Virus record (IMG/VR): IMGVR_UViG_3300030333_006336
Location: 1 to 64,000 of that record
DNA: 64,000 bases
Strand: one strand, 5' to 3'
From: a virus
Below the pieces are notes generated by a model. It saw only the letters and a list, made by a program, of their open reading frames with translations. It had not been told where the DNA came from and ran no database searches. Made by a program: the position numbers and the translations under genes. Below, piece after piece: positions 16,210 to 24,830 of the stretch. Position 1 is the first letter of the stretch. The number at the start of each line of letters is the position of its first letter.

Positions 16210-17092
16210 TATTTCCCTCCAGTGTATATCCTAATATAGCATGTTTGCGCGGCCGAGTCAACTCTCTAGGTGGACTTTTTATAAAATTATCCGAACCCAT
16301 AAAGTTGCCATACCCTTCCCACGTTGAAATGTCATAATACCAGTCTAATTCTTCTGTGATTGCGTTTGTGTTGTTTACTTTACTAAATACAGTCTCCAAA
16401 CCAAAATAACGCGCAGACCACCTCTCTAAAAGTGGTAATTTTTTTTGGGGGTATTTTTCGCCAGCCGGGGGTTTTTCAAATTCCTTTGTTGTAAGAGAAT
16501 TGACATGACGACGACATGTAATAAAATCTTCACCGAACATTGTAAAAGGCAACGGCACACCGTCTTTTATGTTAGTGCCTTCGCTCGTTAAAAAAAAGTT
16601 GTTTTCAAAATCTGAAATTTTTGCCCGGAAATTTCTGAGGCAATATGGGTTATACGTATTCATCGGGAATGTCACAAAATACTTATCAGGTATCAACCAT
16701 TGTGACATCATCTTAGACACCCTCCATGCAGAATTGATTCCATAAAGAACTGACCATCCATATGAGTCACGCCGGTCTCGATCCTTCGGATGAATAGGTA
16801 CATAGTAAATCGGTATCTCTTTTCGTGCTTCGCTGGGGTATCTGCCTGGGCGCCCATAGTATACGGGATCGTACACCCATTCCCCCACACACTCTCGCAA
16901 AATAGGTGCCTCATCATCATTCGCTACAATCCAAATTGTTTGACAGCCGGCCATGGCACATTCAAACACTGCCTTTTGGATCGCTGAGAAGTCAGTAGCC
17001 ACAGGAAGCATGTAAGCGGGGAACTTTAAATCAAACTCTGTTTTTAAATTAGCTACAGGTATAATACCAGCTAAGTGAACATGTACACTCAT
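16190..17092 (-). CDS. Hypothetical protein with nucleotidyltransferase-like N-terminus
   Basis: This 300-residue protein starts VHLAGIIPVANL and continues to a P-ML-P motif with IQKAVFECAMAGCQTIWIV, the shape of the first Rossmann unit of sugar nucleotidyltransferases. The glycine-rich GxGxR loop is absent, so catalysis is uncertain. A DSYGWSVLYGINSAW segment and a later TFPMNTYNPY could form the substrate part. It overlaps the next gene by ATGA, and the promoter for dnaE sits in its last codons. Function unproven. Confidence 0.65.
   Translation of the reverse strand: MSVHVHLAGIIPVANLKTEFDLKFPAYMLPVATDFSAIQKAVFECAMAGCQTIWIVANDDEAPILRECVGEWVYDPVYYGRPGRYPSEARKEIPIYYVPIHPKDRDRRDSYGWSVLYGINSAWRVSKMMSQWLIPDKYFVTFPMNTYNPYCLRNFRAKISDFENNFFLTSEGTNIKDGVPLPFTMFGEDFITCRRHVNSLTTKEFEKPPAGEKYPQKKLPLLERWSARYFGLETVFSKVNNTNAITEELDWYYDISTWEGYGNFMGSDNFIKSPPRELTRPRKHAILGYTLEGNSEQTKD
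16233..16261 (-). promoter_or_regulatory. Sigma70-type promoter for dnaE
   Basis: TTGACT, 17 bases, TATATT on the minus strand, lying within the 3' end of the gene at 16190-17092 and about 24 bases upstream of the GTG start of dnaE. Confidence 0.78.
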
Positions 17093-17979
17093 AGATATCT
17101 CAAAAATCGATTGGTGTCCATACTAATCTCTGATAAATCTTGGAGTAAATCTTGCTCCGTGGTGATCGGTACGTGGACATTGGGCTCGGCGGGTGTGTGT
17201 GTCGGCTCCAATTGCTCCATTCTTTGACGCTGTATGTGAGAAGTGTTAAAGCGGTAGTACTTAGGTCTACCAGTTGGCGAGTATCCATTAAATAATCCTT
17301 TCATTCCTCTTGATTCCATTTCAGAAATCATTTTAAATTTTGCCATTGTTTCTGAGAAGTCGAAGTCTCTAATCTGGTCTTCCGTCAGGTGTGAAACCAC
17401 ACATGCATCTTTCACGCCGGTGTTGCCATCAATTCGATCAGAGGGATAGAACCATATCTCTTTAACAAAATCATCATCGGTTTTTATGAAATCTACATCA
17501 TGTTTTCCACCGCGATGAAAAGCTATCCAATCATAACACACATAAGGACCTTCTTCAACTTCTTTTTTGTTGACGAATCCTGTAGCACCGCTATCATCAA
17601 AATAATAACACTCTTCAAAGCGCATCTCAGCTATTTTTGAATAAGCGTTGGAACACACAACTGTTTTACCGTTATATCGCAAGCTATGTGCCAAATCAGC
17701 TAATGGTAATTTGCCTTGCACCGATAACAAGTAGAGCAAAGTTTCCCACATAACATACTTAGGGTAACCCAATATGATCTCTTGTCCTGTTGTCAGCATG
17801 GCCGTGGCCGGTGGAGACCGGAAAAGTTTAACGTCACTTAACTGTGCATCTGCTGAAATATAATCAAACCGGAAAGGTGCCTGTGGTTGTGCAAATATTA
17901 ATGGGATTTGCCGAGTGTACGCGAAGAGAACCGCCTTTAAAGAGGAACCTACAACAATTTTATCATATTCAAGAATCAT
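17089..17979 (-). CDS. Hypothetical protein with possible dinucleotide-binding N-terminus
   Basis: The 296-residue frame starts MILEYDKIVVGSSLKAVLFAY, recalling the first strand and glycine turn of an FAD/NAD-binding fold but without the full GxGxxG. The remainder is unknown, ending with a Pro/Thr-rich segment and an acidic helix. I chose ATG 17979, which overlaps the amidase stop; a GTG at 17991 is possible. Coupled to the nucleotidyltransferase-like gene, so the two may act in one pathway. Confidence 0.6.
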   Translation of the reverse strand: MILEYDKIVVGSSLKAVLFAYTRQIPLIFAQPQAPFRFDYISADAQLSDVKLFRSPPATAMLTTGQEIILGYPKYVMWETLLYLLSVQGKLPLADLAHSLRYNGKTVVCSNAYSKIAEMRFEECYYFDDSGATGFVNKKEVEEGPYVCYDWIAFHRGGKHDVDFIKTDDDFVKEIWFYPSDRIDGNTGVKDACVVSHLTEDQIRDFDFSETMAKFKMISEMESRGMKGLFNGYSPTGRPKYYRFNTSHIQRQRMEQLEPTHTPAEPNVHVPITTEQDLLQDLSEISMDTNRFLRYL

Positions 17980-18919
17980 CTCGACACACACCAGGAAAAC
18001 CGGGTCGTCCTGTATGTATCCTATCCTCTACGTCTTGTAGTAACTGATCAATCTCTAAGCCCGCGCAGTCAATCTTGTTCTTACTCACGTGATAGTGACT
18101 GATAAACCCTTTGAAGTTTCCATATTTAACATCTTTCTCGTAGCGAGTGGAAACTCCTCCATGATCACCAAGCACGGTTTGCAATGGGATCTCTACGCCA
18201 TCGTGAATAGCTGCCCACAATGCTTTCAGCGCTTCGATTTGAACTGGATAAAACCCTAGATGCTCTTTTAACTTATTCCCATGTACCCATGCATCATTTA
18301 CCAGCGGCCTTGGTCCAAAGCCATTTTTCTCGTACCAATTTTGATACTTAGTGTAGTAAGCATTTGAAATTTCTACACCCACTGAGGCGCGGTTGACGCG
18401 CTCAGAACCAGCATGCCATGCTCCGTGTTGAATGTCTAAAGTCTGATAAATTGTTCCGTCATTATCGATGAGAAAATGAACTGAAATCCCACGACGGTCT
18501 AGGACCGACTGGCAAGATTTTGAACTTAGGCACACATCCCAGTGGTTAACAAAGAGTCGAATGCTGCGCTTGCTTCTTCCTGTATAGTCATAGTAGGAGC
18601 CTTTCTTGGCAGCTAGACCTCCTTCCTCAGACCACAAGACAACCTTGTGCCATTTAATCGGAACAAACTTGCCATTATAAACTATGTATTCCGAATATCT
18701 AGGGCTGTCTGGAGTGTGTTCGTGAATGGCCGATTGGCGCTCTGTCCAAATACGACGATATGTCATTGGCCCACAAAGTCCATCTCCTGCAAGTCCATGA
18801 GCTTTCTGCCATTTCTTAATAGCCCTTACGAGCTTCTCATCAAAATACTTTTCTCCAAACCAAGTTGGATCCCACCCTAAACTATCCGCTGAAGAGCGGT
18901 TATAGAAATTCTTATCCAT
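17969..18919 (-). CDS. N-acetylmuramoyl-L-alanine amidase endolysin with peptidoglycan-binding domain
   Basis: The 316-residue protein combines an N-terminal PG_binding_1-like domain (KLVRAIKKWQKAHGLAGDGLCGPMTYR, about 30-56) with an amidase_2/PGRP fold. Zinc-ligand candidates are the histidine in NHWD, the histidine in SHYHVSKNKIDCAG, and the cysteine in that same segment. AWHAGSERVN is the usual substrate groove. There is no signal peptide, so release needs a holin, which I cannot identify with certainty. It would cut the stem peptide from murein at lysis. Confidence 0.9.
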   Translation of the reverse strand: MDKNFYNRSSADSLGWDPTWFGEKYFDEKLVRAIKKWQKAHGLAGDGLCGPMTYRRIWTERQSAIHEHTPDSPRYSEYIVYNGKFVPIKWHKVVLWSEEGGLAAKKGSYYDYTGRSKRSIRLFVNHWDVCLSSKSCQSVLDRRGISVHFLIDNDGTIYQTLDIQHGAWHAGSERVNRASVGVEISNAYYTKYQNWYEKNGFGPRPLVNDAWVHGNKLKEHLGFYPVQIEALKALWAAIHDGVEIPLQTVLGDHGGVSTRYEKDVKYGNFKGFISHYHVSKNKIDCAGLEIDQLLQDVEDRIHTGRPGFPGVCRDDS

Positions 18920-18941
18920 GCGCTGTTTACCTTTCCTGTAA

Positions 18942-19217
18942 CTATAAAATACCTACTATATAATTATCTAGAATTACATTTAAACGCTCATTTTGTATGG
19001 TAATTTCTTCAATCATTGATTTGTCAATGACAACTTGAGCGCGTTCAAACAGGCTTTCCTTGAATCTTACGTCATCAGCCCAGCTTAAAACAGTAGCTGT
19101 CACGAATCTTTCTTCCGTGGGTTTAAAGTCCTCTGGTAAAAGTATTCCACTGGCAGTACTGGGCTCTGGTGGTTCCTCCACAGAAACTAAAATATGTCGA
19201 TTAACTGGTTTAAACAT
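18942..19217 (-). CDS. groES: GroES-like co-chaperonin
   Basis: A 91-residue protein with the 10 kDa chaperonin layout: VNRHILVSVEE as first strand, a flexible mobile loop (PPEPSTASGILLPED), a barrel, and the ending ILDNYIVGIL that corresponds to the canonical final strand. The SGILLP segment corresponds to the GIVL edge that docks on GroEL. Together with groEL at 2601-4172 it gives the phage its own chaperonin pair. It follows a small zinc protein with an 8-base overlap and precedes the endolysin. Confidence 0.9.
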   Translation of the reverse strand: MFKPVNRHILVSVEEPPEPSTASGILLPEDFKPTEERFVTATVLSWADDVRFKESLFERAQVVIDKSMIEEITIQNERLNVILDNYIVGIL

Positions 19218-19437
19218 CGCCCACCTCTTTACGAATTAAGTTTTCTTGAATTTTATATTGCTCGCGTGATAAGAAAATATCTTGTCGACTCTTGCATCTT
19301 TTACAAAACATCGTGACATTAAAATTATCACCTGAAGTTGCGCGCGCAGGCCCTGTAGGGCTCCAATAACACTCCCCTTGTCGACCTTTGCAGAGCATTT
19401 TCATGCTTTTTTTTTCCATCAAATAATTAAAGTTCAC
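19210..19437 (-). CDS. Small zinc-ribbon-like protein (75 aa)
   Basis: Start GTG 19437, because AGGAGG stands at ideal spacing; an ATG at 19458 would include that site in its coding sequence. The protein carries CKGRQGECYW and CKRCKS, giving four cysteines in a ribbon-like layout, and an acidic helical C-terminus. Function unknown. It lies between ribonucleotide reductase and groES. Confidence 0.65.
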   Translation of the reverse strand: MNFNYLMEKKSMKMLCKGRQGECYWSPTGPARATSGDNFNVTMFCKRCKSRQDIFLSREQYKIQENLIRKEVGDV

Positions 19438-19445
19438 TATTCCTC

Positions 19446-21413
19446 CTAAATGGTACACGTGTCGTTGGTGCAGAACTTACTGCCAGTAGCCTCTTCGGTA
19501 TTCGCAATAGATTTTACTGGTGTAATATTTTTTGTCATCTCGTGATACTGCTCCTCTGTAATCGGCTCATATGGCGCTTGTTCATATCCTGTTTCTTGAT
19601 ACCTCAAGAAAGAAACCGCCTTTAACCTTGTCTCATACATCTCCAATGCGGATTTGATTTGGTCAGCCTCTTTCTCGTTAAAGGTAACAGTAATCGACAC
19701 TGAATTGTCAGCCCAATAATGTTGGTACTGTGCTGCAATCTCTAACTGCTCCCATATACTAACATCTTTTTTGCCTTTTGTAAAGTAAGGTTCATGCACT
19801 GGGAACTCTACTACAATTGTGTTGGGTGTATACTTGTCTTCTTCCATATAATATCCGCTAGCACGCAGCGGTTCTAAGACGGCTGAATCCTTACCGAATC
19901 GGATGCGTCTAATATAGTATTCGCTCTCAGGAAAATGAATGCCGGGTGTCGATCCGTTTAACAACGAGACTGTGCCAGAAGGTTTGATCGATGTGGTGCG
20001 AACCGACTTGGGAATACAAAGCCAGTTAGAATACTCTTCATCCAATTGTTTAACGTACTCATATGCATTATCACACCAATCATAAACTTCACGACGGCCG
20101 TGTTTATTAAAAGCCTGTACAACTCCAGACTGGGACAGACCAATGCGTCGGTTTTTTAACATCTTTGCGTTTGTCTCAGGCCAGTGAGTGTTGGATAGCG
20201 TAATAGTCTTTCCATACAAGTATGCGATCTTCAGTGTGCGCAAATAGTCTTCTAAGTTGTCATGTTTTGCTGGGAAGGTCTCTACCAGACAACACAATTC
20301 AGCATCCTCTAGCTGCTGCTCTACACAGGGGTTAAACCCTGCGACGTTAATATCATCAAATCGCTCTCCATCTTTAAAACGCCCACGAGTACGCGCATTA
20401 TTTAACCAGATATATCCAGGCTCACCATTCTTTTGTGATTGGTTTGCGTGCCATGTATAGTCCATGCCCACCTGTGCATTAAAGGAGTTGTTCGAACCCC
20501 AGCGATGGTGCATTAGTTTTTCGGAATCGTTTTTCATCTCCAGATATCTAAAGTCGTCGTGAGAACCCATAGCCAACGCAGCGGATCGACGCACGTTACC
20601 AGACACAACACATCTTCCAATGAGGTTTTCTGTATCTACGATGTCGACTGAAGTGATCGGCTCTCCCACCTTCTTCATGTACATCTCAATCAAATTATCA
20701 TGCAACTCTTTGAGTGGTCCATAGCCACTTGACGTGCCACCAAAACCACCGATGGGGGCACCTTCGGCACGGATGGCAGAGTAATCAAACTTAGGCACCT
20801 TGCCGCCAAAAAAGAATCCATCGAGAAGCATGTGCACTGAATCTACCCACCCTTCACGAGAATCATCAATAACTAAAGTATCGTTAGTGAACTGAGGCTC
20901 TTGGATATTAAGAGTTCCAGCCCCCTCTGTGTCAAATCCAACGCCAATACCTAACATCAACGCATCCATCATCCAAGCAAAAAGATAACCGCCTTTTGTG
21001 GCCAAGTCCCTCGTGGATCGAAATGCGCAGTTAAACAGACCGGCTGCAGTGCGCTCCTCTACAAACTTCGTGCCCATCATCCAAAGCCCCCGACCAGGAG
21101 GCGTCCACTTAAGATTAAACAGACGCTCATAAGCATCTTTAGCAGTCTTTTGTGCTTTGTTGTCGTTCCATTCAAGCCCCAACATAAACACATGCTGCTT
21201 TTGCATATTAAACATGCCCTCTACTACACGTCGGCATGTTTGATACCACTCTTCGCTCCCACTTGCTTCTGGATCAAATTCATTAAGTCGTCTTGAATAA
21301 GTTCTTTTATAAGTAACGTACCCCAAAGGACCCCATGGAACTTCTTTCGTTTTATAGGGTTCGATAAAGGTATCCGACAGTCTGAATCTGCGAATGTTGG
21401 CGATTGTTCTCAT
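19446..21413 (-). CDS. nrdJ: Adenosylcobalamin-dependent class II ribonucleoside-triphosphate reductase
   Basis: The 655-residue monomeric enzyme makes deoxynucleotides using a B12-generated thiyl radical. Signatures include the YKRTYSRRL segment, C129 in AGLFNCAF, the radical cysteine in FNPCVEQQL (C363, E365), and the partner C374 in ELCCLVE. The C-terminus ends CTNDTCTI, supplying the redox pair renewed by thioredoxin. SIKPSGTVSLLNGSTPG is the phosphate-binding loop. This variant needs no oxygen and no second subunit, but requires cobalamin from the host or environment. It precedes the helicase only 4 bases away. Confidence 0.95.
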   Translation of the reverse strand: MRTIANIRRFRLSDTFIEPYKTKEVPWGPLGYVTYKRTYSRRLNEFDPEASGSEEWYQTCRRVVEGMFNMQKQHVFMLGLEWNDNKAQKTAKDAYERLFNLKWTPPGRGLWMMGTKFVEERTAAGLFNCAFRSTRDLATKGGYLFAWMMDALMLGIGVGFDTEGAGTLNIQEPQFTNDTLVIDDSREGWVDSVHMLLDGFFFGGKVPKFDYSAIRAEGAPIGGFGGTSSGYGPLKELHDNLIEMYMKKVGEPITSVDIVDTENLIGRCVVSGNVRRSAALAMGSHDDFRYLEMKNDSEKLMHHRWGSNNSFNAQVGMDYTWHANQSQKNGEPGYIWLNNARTRGRFKDGERFDDINVAGFNPCVEQQLEDAELCCLVETFPAKHDNLEDYLRTLKIAYLYGKTITLSNTHWPETNAKMLKNRRIGLSQSGVVQAFNKHGRREVYDWCDNAYEYVKQLDEEYSNWLCIPKSVRTTSIKPSGTVSLLNGSTPGIHFPESEYYIRRIRFGKDSAVLEPLRASGYYMEEDKYTPNTIVVEFPVHEPYFTKGKKDVSIWEQLEIAAQYQHYWADNSVSITVTFNEKEADQIKSALEMYETRLKAVSFLRYQETGYEQAPYEPITEEQYHEMTKNITPVKSIANTEEATGSKFCTNDTCTI

Positions 21414-21417
21414 TCTT

Positions 21418-22788
21418 TTATTTCCTTCTTAGCTTAGAGTATTTTTCTTTTAGTAATTGTTGTTGTGCTCTCGGATCTAATACCACCGGCGCTGTTACCA
21501 CTTGGCTCGATGTGGCCGGAGTTTGTGGAAGGATTTTAATCTTCACATTAGATGTGTCCATAAAGATTGGATATACCATTCCGTCAGGACCGTTTCTATT
21601 TTTGGCAATGAAAATCTTTCCTTGGTTGTTTTGTTTATCTTCAATAGTTCGTGATACTGAGAAGATGAAATCGGCTACGAAACATTTATTAAACGCCTCT
21701 GAAATTTGTTCCATCGTGATCACCTCTGCGCTCAATCCCGAGCGATTAGTTTGAGAGGCGGTCCAGATAGGACATTGAAACTCTGTCGATAATGCTCTTA
21801 ACTCTTCATATATAGACTCAAGTTCATTTCGTTTCTCTTTTCTGACTACAGTTGGGCGCAAAAGATCTGCGTAGTCTACGATTATCATGCCCGGCTTTAT
21901 GCCACGCTTAACAAGTCGTGAAAGATGTGCACGTATGGTGTTAGTAGAAGCAGATTTAGTAGGATATTCCTTAATAATTAAGGAACCATCAAGATTTTTA
22001 AGTTCATCATAAATCTCATCTTTAAAATTTTTAATGTCGCTAAGTGGATAACCTGTGATGCAGCTATCATATCTATTTGCTATTACGGTATCTTGTAGTT
22101 CCAGTGTGTAATGAACAACAGCTTTGCCTTCTTTGATTCCGGTGGCACCTAAGTGCACCAGCAGCATACTCTTGCCGGCCCCTGTGGGCGCTATCACAAC
22201 CCCAAGCTCGCTCTTGCCAAGACCTCCTCCAGTTATATTGTCGATATCTTTCCATCCTGTGCTCAGTGGATTGCGATGCTTTGGTTGAAACCGAACATCA
22301 AAATCCGCCATATAATCGTAACCAAAATTATTTTCTGAACCTAACTTTAACGCATCGTTGATAACTTTTGAGATTTCATCGAAAGAACATGTTTGAAGCA
22401 GCGGCACCGAACGCATCATTGCTTCTTTTAAGTTTTGTTTTCTACAAAAATCTAAAGCAGTTTCCTTAATATACTCAACGTCTCCCATCTCCCTTGTGTG
22501 GATACGAGCAAAGTAATCTCGCACTTGTTTCTGAACTAATTCTTCTTCAGCATCTAACTCTGTTCGTAACATTGTAATCATCGCATCTATAGATGGATGG
22601 GTAGAATATTTTTCTCGATAAGTTACAATTTTTGTAATAAAAATCTGGAGATATTGCAATTCTAAGAAGTTGATATCCAACACTTCTGTGATCTGGTCGG
22701 CGAACGCTCTGTCTTCAAAAATAAGTTGTACTAGTCCTTCTTGGAAGGCTTTGCCGTACCTTCCAAAATTTACTTTTTCAGCGAGCAT
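21418..22788 (-). CDS. DnaB-type replicative DNA helicase
   Basis: A 456-residue hexameric helicase. The N-terminal helical domain (1-150) is followed by the RecA-like motor with STGWKDIDNITGGGLGKSEL, Walker A PTGAGKS (201-207), and Walker B IIVDYADLL (302-310). ALSTEFQCPIWTASQTNRSG is the H3/H4 region. It would unwind the phage template ahead of DnaE. It is first behind the promoter at 22816-22843 and co-transcribed with ribonucleotide reductase. Confidence 0.94.
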   Translation of the reverse strand: MLAEKVNFGRYGKAFQEGLVQLIFEDRAFADQITEVLDINFLELQYLQIFITKIVTYREKYSTHPSIDAMITMLRTELDAEEELVQKQVRDYFARIHTREMGDVEYIKETALDFCRKQNLKEAMMRSVPLLQTCSFDEISKVINDALKLGSENNFGYDYMADFDVRFQPKHRNPLSTGWKDIDNITGGGLGKSELGVVIAPTGAGKSMLLVHLGATGIKEGKAVVHYTLELQDTVIANRYDSCITGYPLSDIKNFKDEIYDELKNLDGSLIIKEYPTKSASTNTIRAHLSRLVKRGIKPGMIIVDYADLLRPTVVRKEKRNELESIYEELRALSTEFQCPIWTASQTNRSGLSAEVITMEQISEAFNKCFVADFIFSVSRTIEDKQNNQGKIFIAKNRNGPDGMVYPIFMDTSNVKIKILPQTPATSSQVVTAPVVLDPRAQQQLLKEKYSKLRRK

Positions 22789-22815
22789 TAACTACCTCTC
22801 TTCTGCGGTATATTA

Positions 22816-22843
22816 ACTATAACACACTCAGGCTGAAAGTCAA
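22816..22843 (-). promoter_or_regulatory. Sigma70-type promoter for helicase and ribonucleotide reductase
   Basis: TTGACT, 16 bases, TATAGT on the minus strand, between the exonuclease and helicase genes. It is the weakest of the eight sites by consensus but is well placed. Confidence 0.7.
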
Positions 22844-22860
22844 CGTTACAACAAAAAATA

Positions 22861-23832
22861 TTAATTTTCATTGTCAAGACACTCCCTACTAATTCGGTTG
22901 AGAATCGTGCGTAGATCCTCCCAGTTTAACTCGCCAAACCCATCATTGCGCATCATTCCCAGTACTTCTGTTTTATTAAAATCACACTCAAAATTTTCTA
23001 TGGATTCTTTAACATGAATTTTAGATTGAACCGACATCTGAGGGGCATAAAGCTGCATCATTTTATAATTGTGTTGAATTAGGCTTTTATTTTGGGCCAC
23101 GTTTGAATAAAACTTTAACTTACTGCCTGATTCTACACAATAATTGATCACCTCGTCAATAGTATAAGTCTTCTCTTCTTTAAGAAATGGTAGACGAGTT
23201 TGCACAGTTTTAAATCCTGCACCCTTTACTCCTGGGAGGTTATCAGATGCATCGCCAATGATTGCACGTGCGAGCGCCATGTTAGTAGGATGCACCCCAG
23301 TGTTCTCAATGATTCTTGCAGTGTTAAGCAGCTCTTTCGCTGTGGGCCTTAGAAGGATTGTCTCGTCATTACAAACCTGCATAAAGTCTTTGTCATTTGA
23401 AACGATAATCTTCTGCCAGCCCTGGTAATATTCCATGCTTGTAATGTAAGCAATAACATCATCAGCCTCGATCTCTGGCATCATAAACTGCATAATTGGC
23501 ATATGATTTAGATATTCAATTACCCTGCTCTGTTGCCACATTTTATTTTGTAGCTCTTCGTCTTCTGTAAGGTTGTGGAAAGTTCGATTTAATCTAATAG
23601 GCTTACGTCCTTCCTTGTAGTTTTTATCCATGCTCTTTCGTTTCTTAGAGCCGTTAGGTCCATCCCACACGACTACGATCTGATCCGGGTTAGTATCTCG
23701 CACAAGTTTCTGTAGGATCTTAATGAACCCTTTAAGTCCGCCAATAGGTTGTCCATTAGTGGAGAGGCTTGGGTCTACGATGTACGCCCTAAGATAAGCG
23801 TTAAGAGCGTCAATGATTAATAGTCTTTTCAT
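22861..23832 (-). CDS. 5'-3' exonuclease / flap endonuclease
   Basis: The 323-residue enzyme matches the Pol I N-terminal domain and T4 RNase H family. Metal-binding acids appear in LLIIDALNAYLR, EIEADDVIAYI and IVSNDKDFMQV; the helix-3-turn-helix DNA clamp is GDASDNLPGVKGAGFKT. It would remove RNA primers and flaps. Here it is a separate gene, while the polymerase half of a Pol I-like enzyme is at 30095-31291. ATGA overlap with the UVDE gene. Confidence 0.93.
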   Translation of the reverse strand: MKRLLIIDALNAYLRAYIVDPSLSTNGQPIGGLKGFIKILQKLVRDTNPDQIVVVWDGPNGSKKRKSMDKNYKEGRKPIRLNRTFHNLTEDEELQNKMWQQSRVIEYLNHMPIMQFMMPEIEADDVIAYITSMEYYQGWQKIIVSNDKDFMQVCNDETILLRPTAKELLNTARIIENTGVHPTNMALARAIIGDASDNLPGVKGAGFKTVQTRLPFLKEEKTYTIDEVINYCVESGSKLKFYSNVAQNKSLIQHNYKMMQLYAPQMSVQSKIHVKESIENFECDFNKTEVLGMMRNDGFGELNWEDLRTILNRISRECLDNEN

Positions 23833-24764
23833 ACTGCCATCCTTTGTTCATTCATTATAACACGATATTCCAACAATGCAAGTTCTTTATGCTTGGCCTC
23901 GATCATGACGTCGAGATCATGACCGTAGTCATTGAAGGAATTGCGAATCATATCAGAGTGTGCTTGTGGTTTAATCTTTGGATTGTTGTACTCTACAGAC
24001 CGAGACTCGGCATAGTGAACCACAGGTTTGATATCACCCCACGTGGACAACGCTGTTTCAAGTGCCTCTTGTTCTGTCTGGCCTCCGGGATGCAACATGT
24101 GGTGGTGGTAGTCAAATACGATTGGAATTCCAATGCGCTTATACACACCGTCATACAATTCTTTTGTAGAATATAGGGATGTCTTGTCGTCGTTTTCAAC
24201 AGTCAATCGTGTGCGAACATTCTCTGGTAGTCGTTCGAAGTTGCGACAGAAGTTGTCAAGTGCGAATGGCTTGTCTCCGTATGCTGCACCAACATGAATG
24301 TTAAGCTTGGCATAAGGTGTACGGGGTAAGCCAATCATGTCGAACAAGTCGCCATGTACTTTGAGATCTTTGTATGTAAGCTGGAACACTCGCTCTTTAG
24401 GTGATGCAAGTTTGTTGAATGGTCCTGGGTGAGATGTAAGCCGCATGCCATGTTGCTTGGCAAAATTACCAGCTTTCTTACACGCTGCCAAGATCAATCC
24501 GTAATCTGGTAGTTCTTCCATTTCATATTCACTTGCCCACGGAATGATGTCAGAAGACAGGCGATAGAAATAGATGTCATTCTCCAGATTCCATTGTAGA
24601 ATCTTGTTTAGATCTCGCACATTTTGTAGAGCAAGCTCGGATGCATATCCGATACCCCTCTCCTTGAACGTACGCTTGATCATAGTCCTGTTAGTTGTGA
24701 TACGTTTCGACTTGGGGCGTTCTGAGAACCCCTTGTTGATACACGCATAGCCATAGTTACGCAT
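23829..24764 (-). CDS. uvsE: UV damage endonuclease (UVDE)
   Basis: A 311-residue TIM-barrel endonuclease that nicks 5' to UV photoproducts, starting alternative excision repair. Characteristic blocks are GYACIN near the N-terminus, ELALQNVRDLNKILQWNLEN, FYRLSSDIIPWASEYE, LTSHPGPFNKLASP, AKLNIHVGAAYGDK, LTVENDDK and FDYHHHMLHPGG, including the histidines and glutamates that bind metal. It is paired with the 5'-3' exonuclease in one transcript, a sensible repair pair. Its ribosome binding site sits in the 3' arm of a terminator hairpin (24767-24809). Confidence 0.95.
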   Translation of the reverse strand: MRNYGYACINKGFSERPKSKRITTNRTMIKRTFKERGIGYASELALQNVRDLNKILQWNLENDIYFYRLSSDIIPWASEYEMEELPDYGLILAACKKAGNFAKQHGMRLTSHPGPFNKLASPKERVFQLTYKDLKVHGDLFDMIGLPRTPYAKLNIHVGAAYGDKPFALDNFCRNFERLPENVRTRLTVENDDKTSLYSTKELYDGVYKRIGIPIVFDYHHHMLHPGGQTEQEALETALSTWGDIKPVVHYAESRSVEYNNPKIKPQAHSDMIRNSFNDYGHDLDVMIEAKHKELALLEYRVIMNEQRMAV

Positions 24765-24766
24765 AG

Positions 24767-24809
24767 AAAAAACCCTCCTGTTTGATTATATTATAACCAA
24801 TCAGGAGGG
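24767..24809 (-). terminator. Terminator hairpin whose 3' arm is the next gene's ribosome binding site
   Basis: Minus strand: CCCTCCTG (24802-24809), a loop of 21 bases, CAGGAGGG (24773-24780), then TTTTTT (24767-24772) and ATG three bases on. It ends the transcript of the His-rich protein. The 3' arm AGGAGGG is an ideal Shine-Dalgarno for UVDE, and a promoter -10 box lies in the loop. Confidence 0.85.
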
Positions 24810-24818
24810 CAAAGTCAA
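24790..24818 (-). promoter_or_regulatory. Sigma70-type promoter nested in the terminator
   Basis: TTGACT, 17 bases, TATAAT (24790-24795) on the minus strand. The spacer contains the 5' arm of the terminator, so RNA started here lacks that arm and leaves the UVDE ribosome binding site free. A second overlapping TATAAT occurs at 24785-24790. Confidence 0.82.
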
Positions 24819-24830
24819 CAAGTTTTTTAA

